A DNA stretch of 64,000 nt from Brachybacterium ginsengisoli (GTDB lineage Bacteria > Actinomycetota > Actinomycetes > Actinomycetales > Dermabacteraceae). Made by a program: the position numbers and the translations under genes. The notes beneath the pieces were generated by a model, which did not search any database, was not told the origin of the DNA, and saw only the letters and a program-made list of their open reading frames with translations. The DNA lies in assembly GCF_002407065.1 (NCBI RefSeq), contig NZ_CP023564.1, forward strand, positions 3,038,001 to 3,102,000, read 5' to 3'. This document shows, piece after piece, positions 43,632 through 53,700 of this stretch. How positions within the stretch are numbered: position 1 is the stretch's first letter; every line of letters starts with the position of its first letter.

Positions 43632-44120
43632 ATGGACGAGCGGACCTTCCACGACTTCTCCGCGATCACGATCGACGGCGAGCGCCGCCCGATGAGCGAG
43701 TACCGCGGCCGCCTGGTCCTGGTCGTCAACATCGCCACCCAGTGCGCCTTCACCCCGCAGCTGACCAGCCTGCAGGACCTGGACGACCGCTTCTCCGAGC
43801 ACGGCTTCACGGTCCTCGGCTTCCCGTCGGACCAGTTCCACCAGGATCCCGGCACCGACGAGGACACCCAGGAGTTCTGCACCTCGACCTACGACGTGCG
43901 CTTCCCGCTGTTCTCGAAGATCGACGTCAACGGCCCGGACGCGCACCCGCTGTGGCAGTGGATGTGCACGCAGAAGGCCGGCGTGATCGGCGGGCGCATC
44001 GCCTGGAACTTCACCAAGTTCCTCATCGACGGCGAGGGGAAGGTGCTGCGGCGGTACGCGCCGCTGGTGCCGCCGGCGCGCATCGGCCGACGGATCGAGA
44101 GCGAGCTCGGCCTGCGCTGA
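43632..44120 (+). CDS. glutathione peroxidase-family thiol peroxidase
   Basis: A 162-residue GPx-fold peroxidase. Peroxidatic Cys38 lies in VNIATQCAFTPQL (usual motif VNVAS-x-CG), the Gln in GFPSDQFHQDPG and the Trp-Asn in AWNFTKFLID complete the catalytic set. The residue usually occupied by a second Cys (FPCNQF) is Ser here, so the resolving partner may be a different Cys (QEFCTSTY) or an external thiol. Actinobacterial GPx enzymes usually use thioredoxin or mycothiol. An upstream in-frame ATG at 43593 overlaps a TACGAT -10-like hexamer (43589-43594), so I prefer 43632, preceded by AGGAG at short spacing. Confidence 0.85.
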   Translation: MDERTFHDFSAITIDGERRPMSEYRGRLVLVVNIATQCAFTPQLTSLQDLDDRFSEHGFTVLGFPSDQFHQDPGTDEDTQEFCTSTYDVRFPLFSKIDVNGPDAHPLWQWMCTQKAGVIGGRIAWNFTKFLIDGEGKVLRRYAPLVPPARIGRRIESELGLR

Positions 44121-44140
44121 CGGGCATTCGTCCGGATTGA

Positions 44141-44146
44141 TAGCGT
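44141..44146 (+). promoter_or_regulatory. extended -10 for the stomatin-like gene
   Basis: TAGCGT preceded by TGA (TGN extension). It gives a leader of about 30 nt that contains an AGAAGGGG ribosome site before ATG 44183. Confidence 0.4.
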
Positions 44147-44182
44147 GGATCACAGACTTCACCACAGAGAGAAGGGGTATTC

Positions 44183-45304
44183 ATGGAAGGCGTCATCGTC
44201 GTCCTCGTCCTGGGGGTAGGACTCCTCATCGTCCTGGCCATCGTCGCCGCGCTGCTGTTCGGCGGCCTGCGCACGTCGGTCATGTTCACGGTGCACACGC
44301 AGGAAGCGGTCATCGTCGAGCGCTTCGGCAAGTTCAAGCGCGTCGCCCACGCGGGTCTGAACGTCAAGACCCCGTTCATCGACAACATCACCAAGCCGGT
44401 CTCGCTGCGTGTGCAGCAGCTGGAGGTGAACATCGAGTCCAAGACGAAGGACAACGTGTTCGTCACCGTCCCGGTCGCGGTCCAGTACCGGATCCGCGAG
44501 GAGCAGGTCGTCGACGCGTACTACAAGCTGTCGAACCCCGAGGCGCAGATCCGCTCCTACGTCTTCGACACCGTCCGCTCGGCGCTCTCCGGCCTCGAGC
44601 TCGACGCCGCCTTCGAATCGAAGGACGACATCGCCCGCAGCGTCGAGTCGACGCTGTCCGAGCGCATGCAGGAGTTCGGCTTCAACATCATCAACACCCT
44701 GGTCCAGGACATCTCCCCGGACCAGCGCGTGCGCGATTCGATGAACTCCATCAACGCCGCCCAGCGCGACCGCGTCGCCGCGCAGTCCCTCGCCGAGGCG
44801 GACAAGATCAAGCGCGTCACCCAGGCCGAGGCCGAGGCGGAGTCCAAGCGCCTCCAGGGTGAGGGCGTCGCCGCCCAGCGCAAGGCGATCGCGCTCGGCA
44901 TCGCGGAGCAGTACGAGATGCTCCGCAAGGTCGGCATCGAGAACTCGGCCGAGCAGCTCCTGCTCATGACCCAGTACTTCGACACCATGCAGGACGTGGC
45001 CCGCAACGGCCGCTCCAACGTGCTGTACCTGCCCAGCAATCCCGGCGCCGTCGGAGGCATGGGCGAGGAGATCCGCACCGCGATGCTCCAGTCCCAGGCC
45101 GCCGCGGAGGCGTCGCAGGACGCCGACGCCGCGGACGCCGAGAACCGCCGGGTCAGCGCGGGCCAGCTCCGTCAGCAGGAGGAGCAGCGCGCCCGACGTC
45201 GCGCCGAGCAGCAGGCCCGTGCCGCGCAGCAGCAGGTGCCCGAGGACTACCCCGGCGGGGACGTCCCGCCGTGGGCGCATCCCGGTTCCGCGAACCAGGG
45301 CTGA
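44183..45304 (+). CDS. SPFH/Band-7 stomatin-like membrane protein
   Basis: A 373-residue flotillin/stomatin-type scaffold. A single N-terminal helix (VIVVLVLGVGLLIVLAIVAA, about 4-23) is followed by the SPFH domain (about 35-200), with VHTQEAVIVERFGKFKRV and PFIDNITKPVSLRVQQLEV. A coiled coil (about 195-250) has AEADKIKRVTQAEAEAESKR, and the C-tail is Ala/Gln/Arg-rich. Such proteins form large rings in the membrane that organise proteases and lipids. No NfeD partner lies next to it. A strong hairpin downstream (45323-45351) ends the transcript. Confidence 0.9.
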   Translation: MEGVIVVLVLGVGLLIVLAIVAALLFGGLRTSVMFTVHTQEAVIVERFGKFKRVAHAGLNVKTPFIDNITKPVSLRVQQLEVNIESKTKDNVFVTVPVAVQYRIREEQVVDAYYKLSNPEAQIRSYVFDTVRSALSGLELDAAFESKDDIARSVESTLSERMQEFGFNIINTLVQDISPDQRVRDSMNSINAAQRDRVAAQSLAEADKIKRVTQAEAEAESKRLQGEGVAAQRKAIALGIAEQYEMLRKVGIENSAEQLLLMTQYFDTMQDVARNGRSNVLYLPSNPGAVGGMGEEIRTAMLQSQAAAEASQDADAADAENRRVSAGQLRQQEEQRARRRAEQQARAAQQQVPEDYPGGDVPPWAHPGSANQG

Positions 45305-45322
45305 GGCCCGCACACCCCCGGA

Positions 45323-45351
45323 GGGTCCGGCGCACGTGGTGCGCCGGGCCC
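45323..45351 (+). terminator. 13-bp hairpin terminator after the SPFH gene
   Basis: GGGTCCGGCGCAC pairs with GTGCGCCGGGCCC around a GTG loop (one G-T wobble). It is followed only by TTCGTCGTC, not a true T run, as is common in high-GC actinobacteria. Confidence 0.65.
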
Positions 45352-45390
45352 TTCGTCGTCCCGCGGAGCACTCCTGAGAGGATGACCCCC

Positions 45391-46854
45391 ATGGACCGAC
45401 CGAACATCATCCTCGTCTGCGTCGACGAGATGCGGGCCGACGCGATGGGCATCGCGGGCGACGACCACATCGACACCCCGAACCTCGACGACCTCGCACG
45501 GGGCGGCTACCGCTTCACACGGGCGTACTCGGCGACGCCCACGTGCGTGCCCGCCCGCGTCGCGCTGTTCACCGGGCAGTCGCAGGAGCGGCACGGCCGG
45601 TACGGCTACCGCGAGGGGATCTCCTTCCCGGAGGCCTACCCGGTGACCCTGCAGTCCACGCTGCGGGAGGCCGGCTACCAGGCGTTCGGGGTGGGCAAGA
45701 TGCATGTCTTCCCCGACCGGGCGCGCTGCGGCTTCGACGAGGTGCTGCTGCACGACGGCTTCCTGCACACCTCGCGCCGGCTCAGCCGGGGCCCGTCCGC
45801 GATGATCGACGACTACGTCGAGTTCCTGCGCCGCGAGACCGGCGACCCCCGCGCCGACTACCAGGAGACCGGGATCGGCTGCAATGCGATGACGGCCCGG
45901 CCGTGGGAGCGGGAGGAACGTCTGCACCCGACCCGCTGGGTGGCCGATGAGTCCTTCCGCTTCCTCGAGCGGCGCGACCCGTCCCGGCCCTTCTTCCTGT
46001 ACATGTCGTTCCATCGGCCGCATGCGCCCTTCGATCCGCCCCAGTGGCTGTGGGACAAGTACCGCGAGCGGGAGTTCGGGGCGCGGGCGATGGGCGACTG
46101 GGTCGGCGGCTTCGACGAGCACCGCCGGGACTTCGGCTCCGAGGCCGAGTTCGGGGCGCAGAAGGAGTCCACCCACCAGCAGGTGCGGGCCGGCTACTAC
46201 GGCTCGATCGAGTTCATCGACCTGCAGCTGAACCGGCTGCGGGAGACGCTCTCGGACCAGGGCCTGCTCGAGGACACCGTCATCGTGTTCCTCTCCGACC
46301 ACGGCGACATGATGGGCGACCACGACATGTACCGGAAGTCCGTGGGCTATGAGGGCTCGGCACGGGTGCCTCTGGTGGTGCACGTGCCGCCGCGCTGGCG
46401 CGAGGCGTGGGGCGAGATCGGCGAGGTGGACTCGATCGCCGAGCTGCGGGACGTCATGCCGACGGTGCTCGAGCTCGCCGGCGTCGAGGTGCCCCACGAC
46501 GTGGACGGGATGAGCCTGCGCCCGGGCGGCGCGGTGCGCGACCACCTGCACGGCGAGCACGTGATCGGCTCGCTGGGCCGTCAGTCGATGCAGTGGATCC
46601 GCTCGGAGCGCCACAAGTACGTGTGGTTCTCCGGCGACGGCAACGAGCAGCTGTTCGACCTCGCGGCGGACCCGCGGGAGGAGAGGGATCTGGCCGGCCT
46701 CCCCGAGCACGAGGAGGAGCTCGCCCGTCACCGCGCACTGCTGGTGGCGGCGCTGGAGGGGCGCGAGGAGGGGTTCGTGAGCGACGGCGAGCTCGTCGCC
46801 GGCCGTCCTGTGCAGACCGAGGCGTCGTGGGTGCGGGAGTTCACGCGACTCTGA
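45391..46854 (+). CDS. sulfatase-like hydrolase (Cys-type)
   Basis: A 487-residue member of the alkaline phosphatase-like sulfatase family. Metal Asp residues are in NIILVCVDEMRADAMG. The formylglycine motif TPTCVPARVALFTGQ (C-x-P-x-R, Cys57) requires a formylglycine-generating enzyme. VFLSDHGDMMGDHDMYRKS near 290 gives the Asp-His metal pair and catalytic Lys. There is no signal peptide, so it should act in the cytosol. Choline-sulfatase-like or arylsulfatase-like activity is possible. The start ATG 45391 has GAGGAT 7 nt upstream; ATG 45382 is an alternative. Confidence 0.88.
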   Translation: MDRPNIILVCVDEMRADAMGIAGDDHIDTPNLDDLARGGYRFTRAYSATPTCVPARVALFTGQSQERHGRYGYREGISFPEAYPVTLQSTLREAGYQAFGVGKMHVFPDRARCGFDEVLLHDGFLHTSRRLSRGPSAMIDDYVEFLRRETGDPRADYQETGIGCNAMTARPWEREERLHPTRWVADESFRFLERRDPSRPFFLYMSFHRPHAPFDPPQWLWDKYREREFGARAMGDWVGGFDEHRRDFGSEAEFGAQKESTHQQVRAGYYGSIEFIDLQLNRLRETLSDQGLLEDTVIVFLSDHGDMMGDHDMYRKSVGYEGSARVPLVVHVPPRWREAWGEIGEVDSIAELRDVMPTVLELAGVEVPHDVDGMSLRPGGAVRDHLHGEHVIGSLGRQSMQWIRSERHKYVWFSGDGNEQLFDLAADPREERDLAGLPEHEEELARHRALLVAALEGREEGFVSDGELVAGRPVQTEASWVREFTRL

Positions 46855-46932
46855 GGCACTGGCCGAAGGTCGGACCCGGAACCACCGCATCGGAGGGTCC
46901 TTCAGGGGGTCGCGGTGCGGTGGAGTGGAGTC

Positions 46933-47970
46933 ATGAGCGAGACCGTCGACTACTCCGCCGAGAAGCAGCTGGGCCGCACCGTGGCCGTCACCCTGGGCTG
47001 GTGGGCGCACGGCATCGTGCGCCTGCTGCTCGCGGTGGCGATGCTGTACTACGGCTACGCGAAGCTGGTCCTGGGCCAGTTCGGGGTGGCGGACATGGGC
47101 GATGCCCTGATCACCCAGGGCGAGATGAGCCCGATGGGCGTGCTGTGGCGGATGGTCGCCTTCTCCCCGCTCTTCCAGGTGCTCGGCGGCCTGGCCGAAT
47201 GGGGTGCGGCGGTGGCGCTGCTGTGGCGGCGCTCGGTGCCGCTGGGCGCCGCGATCGCAGCCGGGTCGATGGCGCTGGTGTTCGTGCTGAACCTGGGCTA
47301 CGACGTGCCGGTCAAGCAGATCTCGCTCGCACTGCTGGTGATGTCCCTGCTGGTGCTGATCCCGTGGATGCCGCGGCTGGCGCGGGCGTTCCTCGGGCAC
47401 GGCGAGATCCCGCGCGGCCCCCGGCCCGTCCTGGTGCCGTGGCGGCCGATGGCACGGTTCACCGACTGGCTCGGGCCGATCGCGGGCCTCGCCCTGGTGG
47501 TCCTGATCGGGTTCGGGATGGCGCAGATGTACCCCGAGCGGAGCACGGACGAGGCGGCCCCGGCCGGGGTGTGGCAGGTCGCGGAGGACACCGCCGAGCC
47601 CGCCGCCCAGCTCTCGGAAGACCAGCGCTGGGCCGCCGCGGCCTTCGGCGAGGTCCGCTACGGCGAGGACGCCGCGGTGCAGATCCGCCGCGCCGACGGG
47701 ACCCTGCTGAGGGGCACCTGGACCCGCGGGGACTCGGGGGTCGTCGAGCTGTCGCTGCGTCCGCTGCGCACGGAGGGGACGCCGCTACAGGACCACCAGG
47801 GCTCCGAGAGCCTCGACCTCTCGCTGCAGATCCAGGAGCAGGCGGACGGCACCCTCCGCGTCACGGGTGAGGGGCTGGATCTTGTGCTCGCCCCCGACCC
47901 GTCGGGCACCACGGTGTATGACCGCGACTTCAGCTGGGGCTGGCGCGCGGACGACCCGTTCAACGTCTGA
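46933..47970 (+). CDS. DoxX-family membrane protein with C-terminal extracytoplasmic domain
   Basis: A 345-residue protein. The first part has four hydrophobic helices in DoxX style (IVRLLLAVAMLYYGYAKLVL, then VLGGLAEWGAAVALLWRR and others, about 25-150). A fifth helix (IAGLALVVLIGFGMAQM, about 180-197) leads to a soluble, beta-rich C-terminal domain of about 140 residues ending FSWGWRADDPFNV. The second domain contains a degenerate GEVRYGEDAAVQIRRADGTL-like strand pattern. The function is unknown; DoxX proteins are tied to redox and membrane complexes. GGAGTGGAG precedes the ATG. Confidence 0.75.
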   Translation: MSETVDYSAEKQLGRTVAVTLGWWAHGIVRLLLAVAMLYYGYAKLVLGQFGVADMGDALITQGEMSPMGVLWRMVAFSPLFQVLGGLAEWGAAVALLWRRSVPLGAAIAAGSMALVFVLNLGYDVPVKQISLALLVMSLLVLIPWMPRLARAFLGHGEIPRGPRPVLVPWRPMARFTDWLGPIAGLALVVLIGFGMAQMYPERSTDEAAPAGVWQVAEDTAEPAAQLSEDQRWAAAAFGEVRYGEDAAVQIRRADGTLLRGTWTRGDSGVVELSLRPLRTEGTPLQDHQGSESLDLSLQIQEQADGTLRVTGEGLDLVLAPDPSGTTVYDRDFSWGWRADDPFNV

Positions 47971-47979
47971 GCGCTCCCC

Positions 47980-47985
47980 TACAGT
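47980..47985 (+). promoter_or_regulatory. -10 hexamer for the AddB/AddA-like operon
   Basis: TACAGT, giving a 5' leader of about 45 nt with a GGAGGAG ribosome site 8 nt before ATG 48037. Confidence 0.45.
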
Positions 47986-48036
47986 GGGTCTGCAGGCCCG
48001 CGACCGGCCTGCCACCTGCGACGGAGGAGCCCCCGC

Positions 48037-50739
48037 ATGCGGATCGAGTTCGGATGGTCCCTCGACGGCTCCGCCTGGGCCGACGGCACGGGCGCGCACG
48101 GCACGGCGCGCATGGGACCCCGCGCCCTGGTGCAGCTGCTGCAGAACCGGTTGGGCCTCACCCGGCCGTCGATCGAGCAGGCGGTGCGGGTCGCCGAGCA
48201 CGCCCGCGCGATCGCCCGGGCCGACCATCCCTGGCCCCGCGGCTCCTTCGCCGTGGATCCGTGGTCCACGGCCACCACCCTCCTGAGCTGGCGCGATGCC
48301 GCCGTCGCGGCGGGGGCACGGCTGCGCCCCGCGCCGGGACAGCCCGAGCGGATCGCGGCCCTGTGCGCGATCGAGGAGCTGCGCACCGCCTCCGCCGCGG
48401 CGCCCGGTGCGGCCGACGACCTGCGCGAGCTGGTGGACGTGCTCGAGCAGGAGGTCACGTGGCCGCTCGGCATCGAGGAGCTGATCTGCCATGAGGCGCT
48501 GACGGATCTCCCCGGGCTGTGGCCGCAGCTGCTGGAGCTGCTGGACCGGGCCGGGGTGCGCGTGACCGAGGTCGAGGCCGCCGTGTCCCGTCGGCCGGAG
48601 CTGCTGATCCTCGAGGCGGAGGACGAATGGTCCGCCGCCGAGACCGCCGCCCGTCTGCTCGCCGGCCGCGAGGGCGCGCCCCTGCAGATCCTCGCCGGCG
48701 CGGACACCGTCGTGCTCGACCAGGAGCTGCATCGCCGCGACCTCCCCGCCGTGGGCGTCGCCGAACCGGCCGCGGATCGCACCGCGCTGCAGATTCTGCC
48801 GCTGTTCCTCTCCCTCGCCGTGGCCCCGGTGGACGTCCAGCAGCTCGCGGCGCTCCTGGACCTGCGGGTGATGGACGCTCCCGAGAGCGGCGGCGACCAT
48901 GTGGGCCTGGTCCCCGCGCGGGCCCGCGCGGCCCTGCTCGACGCCCTCGCGCAGGAGCCCGGCACCGGCGGGACCGCCTGGCGACGCACCATCGCGGCAC
49001 TCGAGGCGGACCAGGAGATCTCCGGCAGCGGGCTCGCGATCGTCCGCGCCCTCGACGCGCTGGTCGCCGACCCGATCCCGCCTGCGCAGCTCACCCCGTC
49101 CCGGCTACGCACCGCCACCGAGCCCCTCGGCGCCCGGCTGCGCGCCCTCGGCCAGGGCGATCCCGGGCTGACCCGCGCGACCGCCCATCTCCAGGTGCTG
49201 CTGGACGTGCTGGGCACCCTCGACGAGGGGACGGCGCTGGGCGAGCGGGAGCTGTCCCAGATCGTCGACTCCGCCGGCGGCCGCGCCGCCTCCCCCTTCG
49301 CCCGGCCCGAGGCGACCACCGCCTGGCGCACCTGCTCGCGGCCCGCCCAGCTGCTGCCCCGCGGCGGGGACGTGCTGTGGTGGGGTGCGGACCGCGACGA
49401 CGCCCGCACCGGCGTGCAGTGGGACGCGGCCGAGGTGGAGGCGCTCACCGCGCTGGGCGCCCACCTGCTCGAGCCGGCTCGGCTGGCCGCGCTCGAGACC
49501 GACGCGGGGCTGCGCGGCCTGCGCGGCGCGGATCGCCTCGTCGTGGTGCGCACCCGTCGCCGCACCGAGAAGGCCACCGCCCCGCACGCCCTGCTCGCCC
49601 ACCTCGCCGCCGAGCGCGCCGAGCCCGGTCAGGGCGTCGCCGAGGTGCTCGCAGGGCTCACCCTCTCCCCCGCCGACGCCCTCGTCGACGACGGCTTCGA
49701 GCTCGCCGGCTCCCGTCGGCCGCTCCGCGTGCCGACGCCCGCACGGATCCCCGAGCCGCCCCGGGACCTCACCCGCCAGGTGGCCCCCGCCCCGCACATC
49801 GTGCCGCCGCGGCTGTCCTACTCCCAGGCGGAGAATCTGCTGGGCTGCCGGCAGAAGTGGACCTTCGGGAACGGACTGCAGATCCGCGCCGCATCGGTCG
49901 CGACCGTGCCCACCGGCAACCGGATGATCGGCACCCTCGTGCACGCCGTCGTCGAGGAGCTGGTGCTCAGCGCGGAGGAGGAGGAGGGGCGCACCGGCCC
50001 TCCCACGCCCGAGCGGATCCGGGAGGAGATCATGGCGCAGGTGCCGCGCCTGGCCTCCGAGCTCGAGCTGCCCGGCCGGGAGGTCGAGCTCGCCTCCCTG
50101 CGCGAGCAGGCGGTGCGCTCCCTGGTCGAGTTCTTCGACCGTCTCGGCGCGGCGGGGCTGGTGATCACCTCGGTGGAGTCCCGCTTCGAGGAGCCGCTGA
50201 CCCTGCACCTGCGCCGCGGCGACCTCACCGTGCCCTTCCTCGGCTTCCGCGACGTGCTCGCCGAGGACGCCTCCGGCGCGCCCACCGTCATCGACCTCAA
50301 GTGGACCTACGCCGCGCAGAAGTATCCGGACCTGTTCGACACCGGGGAGGCGCTGCAGCTGGCCTCCTACGCCGTCTCCCTGCACGACGACCGCACCGAC
50401 GTGGGCTACTTCCTGCTCTCCCAGGGCGAGTTCGTGGCCTCGAACCCGGCACTGGACCCCCACGGCCGCCCCACGCTCGACATCGAGGACCTGTGGTCCC
50501 GCGGCACGACGGGGATGACCGAGGCGCTCGAGGCGATCGGCGACGGCGTGGTCGATGCGCGCAGCGGCCAGATCCTCCTCGACGCCGGGCAGGACCTGTC
50601 CACCCCGCGCACCGAGGCGAAGAAGACCTATGCGCGGGCGCGCGAGGCGGCCCGGGGCGCCGGCTCCCTCGTGGTCGACGCCCGCTGCGACTACTGCGAG
50701 TTCTCGCTGCTGTGCGGGATGAGAGGCGATGCGTCATGA
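48037..50739 (+). CDS. AddB-like protein with 4Fe-4S PD-(D/E)XK nuclease
   Basis: A 900-residue subunit of an AddAB-type double-strand-break resection complex. The long N-terminal part has a helicase-like length but no Walker A, so it would be a RecC-like scaffold. The C-terminal nuclease has PTVIDLKWTYAAQKY (motif D-x-K) and ALQLASYAV (Q-x-x-x-Y). Cysteines at about 604 (LLGCRQKW) and at 884, 887 and 893 (RCDYCEFSLLCG) match the four Cys that bind the 4Fe-4S staple of AddB. It overlaps the AddA-like gene by 4 nt (ATGA), so the two are co-translated. Confidence 0.82.
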   Translation: MRIEFGWSLDGSAWADGTGAHGTARMGPRALVQLLQNRLGLTRPSIEQAVRVAEHARAIARADHPWPRGSFAVDPWSTATTLLSWRDAAVAAGARLRPAPGQPERIAALCAIEELRTASAAAPGAADDLRELVDVLEQEVTWPLGIEELICHEALTDLPGLWPQLLELLDRAGVRVTEVEAAVSRRPELLILEAEDEWSAAETAARLLAGREGAPLQILAGADTVVLDQELHRRDLPAVGVAEPAADRTALQILPLFLSLAVAPVDVQQLAALLDLRVMDAPESGGDHVGLVPARARAALLDALAQEPGTGGTAWRRTIAALEADQEISGSGLAIVRALDALVADPIPPAQLTPSRLRTATEPLGARLRALGQGDPGLTRATAHLQVLLDVLGTLDEGTALGERELSQIVDSAGGRAASPFARPEATTAWRTCSRPAQLLPRGGDVLWWGADRDDARTGVQWDAAEVEALTALGAHLLEPARLAALETDAGLRGLRGADRLVVVRTRRRTEKATAPHALLAHLAAERAEPGQGVAEVLAGLTLSPADALVDDGFELAGSRRPLRVPTPARIPEPPRDLTRQVAPAPHIVPPRLSYSQAENLLGCRQKWTFGNGLQIRAASVATVPTGNRMIGTLVHAVVEELVLSAEEEEGRTGPPTPERIREEIMAQVPRLASELELPGREVELASLREQAVRSLVEFFDRLGAAGLVITSVESRFEEPLTLHLRRGDLTVPFLGFRDVLAEDASGAPTVIDLKWTYAAQKYPDLFDTGEALQLASYAVSLHDDRTDVGYFLLSQGEFVASNPALDPHGRPTLDIEDLWSRGTTGMTEALEAIGDGVVDARSGQILLDAGQDLSTPRTEAKKTYARAREAARGAGSLVVDARCDYCEFSLLCGMRGDAS

Positions 50740-53700
50740 CGTTCACCCTGATCAACGCCTCCGCCGGGTCGGGGAAGACCTACGCCCTCACCCAGCGACT
50801 GGCCGAGCGGATCGAGGGCGGGATCGACCCCTCCCAGATCATCGCCACCACCTTCACCGTGAAGGCCGCCGAGGAGCTCACCTCCCGGGTGCGCTCGACC
50901 CTCCTGGACCGGGCCCAGGTCGAGGAGGCGCGCGGCATCGACTCGGCCGTGATCGGCACCGTCAACTCCGTGGCCGGGCGCCTGGTCACCGACTATGCGC
51001 TGGACGCCGGGATCTCCCCCGCCGTCGAGGTGCTCGACGACACCACGCAGAGGGCCGCCTTCGCCGCCGCGATCGCCGGCACCGCGGCCGTCTCCGGGGT
51101 GCGCTGGGCCGATCTGCTGGCCCGCACCGAGCACGACGGCGACGAGAACGCCACCGGATACGCCCTCACCCAGGCCTGGCGCGCCCGGGTCAAGGACGTC
51201 GCCGACGCCGCCCGCACCAACCTGCTCGGCGCCGAGGACCTGCGCGCCGCGGCGGAGACGTCGTGGCAGGAGTACCGACGCGCCGCGGAGCTGCCGGAGC
51301 CCGAGGCGGACCAGCGCCCCCGCTGGCTGCACCTGCTGGATCAGCGCCTGGACGACCTGGCCGGCGACCTCGACGCCTCCCGCACGGCCGACGGGGACCC
51401 GATCGCGGGCGGCCCGATCGGTGCCCGCAGCCTGAACAGGACCTCCGGGGATCTGGAGACGCTGCGTCGGCTGCGGCGACGGCTGGCCGTTCACGACCGG
51501 GCGCCCTGGTCGGCCTGGCTGCGGATCGCGGGAGGTGGCTTCGGGGCGGTCGCCACGAGGGCCCTGGCACCGCTCGCCGAGGAGATCGCGGAGGCGCTGC
51601 CCGCGAACGCCGCCTGGCAGCAGGACCTGCAGGATCTCCTCGCCCTGATCCTCGGCACCGCCGCCGACTCCCTCGAGGCCTACGCGCGGTACAAGCGGGA
51701 GCTGGGCCTCATCGACTTCATCGACCAGGAGGTGCGCGCGCTGCGCCTGCTGCAGGAGTCGCCGCGGGTGCGGGCCTCGGTGGCGAGCCGGTTCCGGCTG
51801 CTCGCGGTGGACGAGTTCCAGGACACCTCCCCCGTGCAGCTCGCCCTGTTCCTCGAGCTGTCGCAGCTCATCGAGGACAAGATCTGGGTGGGCGACCCGA
51901 AGCAGGCGATCTACGGCTTCCGCGACGCGGACCCGAAGCTCATGCAGGACATCATCGCCGCGGTCCAGGGCGGGACCACGGTGTTCGGCCGCGGCGAGGT
52001 CGAGAACCTCTCCTTCTCCTGGCGGTCCCGGCAGCGGCTCGTGGACCTCTCCAACGCCGTGTTCACCCGCGTGTTCGCCCCGGACGGCGGGGGCGCCGAG
52101 CAGGTCACCCTCTCGATCCCGCCGCAGCGGGCCGAGCGCGCGGCCGGCGGGACGCTCGAGGTGTGGGAGGCGACCAAGAACGACCGCCGCGCCGTCAGCG
52201 CCGAGAAGCACGCCGCGATGATCGCCGAGAAGATCCGTCTGCGGATCCAGGAGGGGACCTTCACCCCCGGCGCCACCGCGGTGCTGGTGCGCACCAACGC
52301 CCAGCGCCAGGCCGTGGTCTCGGCGCTGCAGGAGCGCGGCGTCCCCACCGCCGGCGCCGCCCACGCGCTGCTCGCCACCCGCGAGGCGCAGCTGGTGCGG
52401 GCCGCGCTCGCGGTGACCCTCGACGGCAGCGACACCCTGGCGCTGACCGAGCTGGTGTCCCTGCTCGAGGACCATGCCGCGCACCACGACTGGTTCGCGC
52501 AGCTGATGGCCGCCCCGGACCGCCCGGCACGGCGCGAGGTGTTCGCCGCCTGGTGGGAGGACGAGACCCTCGCCGGGCTGCGCGAGGTGCGGCGGGCCTG
52601 CATCGGCTTCACCCCCGAGGAGATGATCAGCGCCCTCATCGACGCCCTCGACCTGCCGCAGCGGATCAAGCGCTGGAGCGGCCAGGGCTCCCGGCGCCGC
52701 TCCCTGGACGCGCTGCGGGCGCTGGCCCGCGAGACGACCCAGCGCCGCCGCGCGGAGGGCTCCCCCATCACGCTCACCGGGCTGCGCGCCGAGCTCGACG
52801 CCTGGGAGGACGGCCCGGATCTCTCCGGCCTGCCCGAGGCGGTGTGGGTGGGGACCGTGCACGGCGCGAAGGGCCTGGAGTGGGAGCACGTGATCACCCA
52901 CCTCTCCGCCCCGCCGAAGGAGCGCGACCGCACCTGGGGCGTGCTGGTCCGCTCGCCCGAGCGGGTGGACGTCACCGCGCCGCTCGACGGCCGGAGCCTG
53001 CTCTTCTGGCCGAAGATGCCGGTGCCCGCCGAGCTCGCCGAGCGCCTGGCCGCCTCCGAGGCCGCCACCGACCGCGCCCGTCGCGAGGCGGAGGAGGCCG
53101 GGCGCCTGCACTACGTGGCCCTCACCCGCGCCGCGAGCACCGGCGTGCTCGCCGTGCCCGGGCCCCGCACCGCGCTGGATGCGCTGATCGAGGAGGGTTC
53201 GGGATCGCTCGTCGCCTGGGGCGAGGACGCGCTCACCGTGGCCGGCACCGCGGAGCCGCTGCCGGCCCGGATCACCCGGGTGAACGTCGACGACCTGATC
53301 GAGGAACCCCCGGCACGGCTCCCCGAGGTCACCGATCCGCTCGCCGCGACGGACATCCCGCTGCGGCCGACGGGCGGCTCCGCCGCGCGGGCGGCGGCCC
53401 GTTTCCAGGCCTCGGCGTCGGCCTCCGCGGATTCGCTCGGCACCGTGGAGGAGCCGCGCGAGATCGGGCGGCGCCTGGTCACCGGCGGCGGACCGCAGTG
53501 GGAACGGGTGGGCGAGGCGATCCACGCCTACCTCGCACTGCCGCTCGAGGCGCTGAACGCCGCACAGCAGGAGACCGCCGCCGCACGCCTGGTGGAGCGA
53601 TGGGCGGTGGCCCGCGCCGTCGAGCCGGCCGTGCTGCGCGAGGCCGGAGAGGCCTGGGCGGCGTTCCTCGCCGCCGAGTTCCCCGGCGCGGAGGTGCTCA

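Noticed and set aside
48519..50735. Long in-frame extension upstream of the AddA-like gene (about 740 codons inside the AddB-like gene)
   Set aside because: The extension is Arg/Pro-rich noise. The helicase Walker motif begins 8 residues after ATG 50736, which overlaps the previous stop in a normal ATGA junction.
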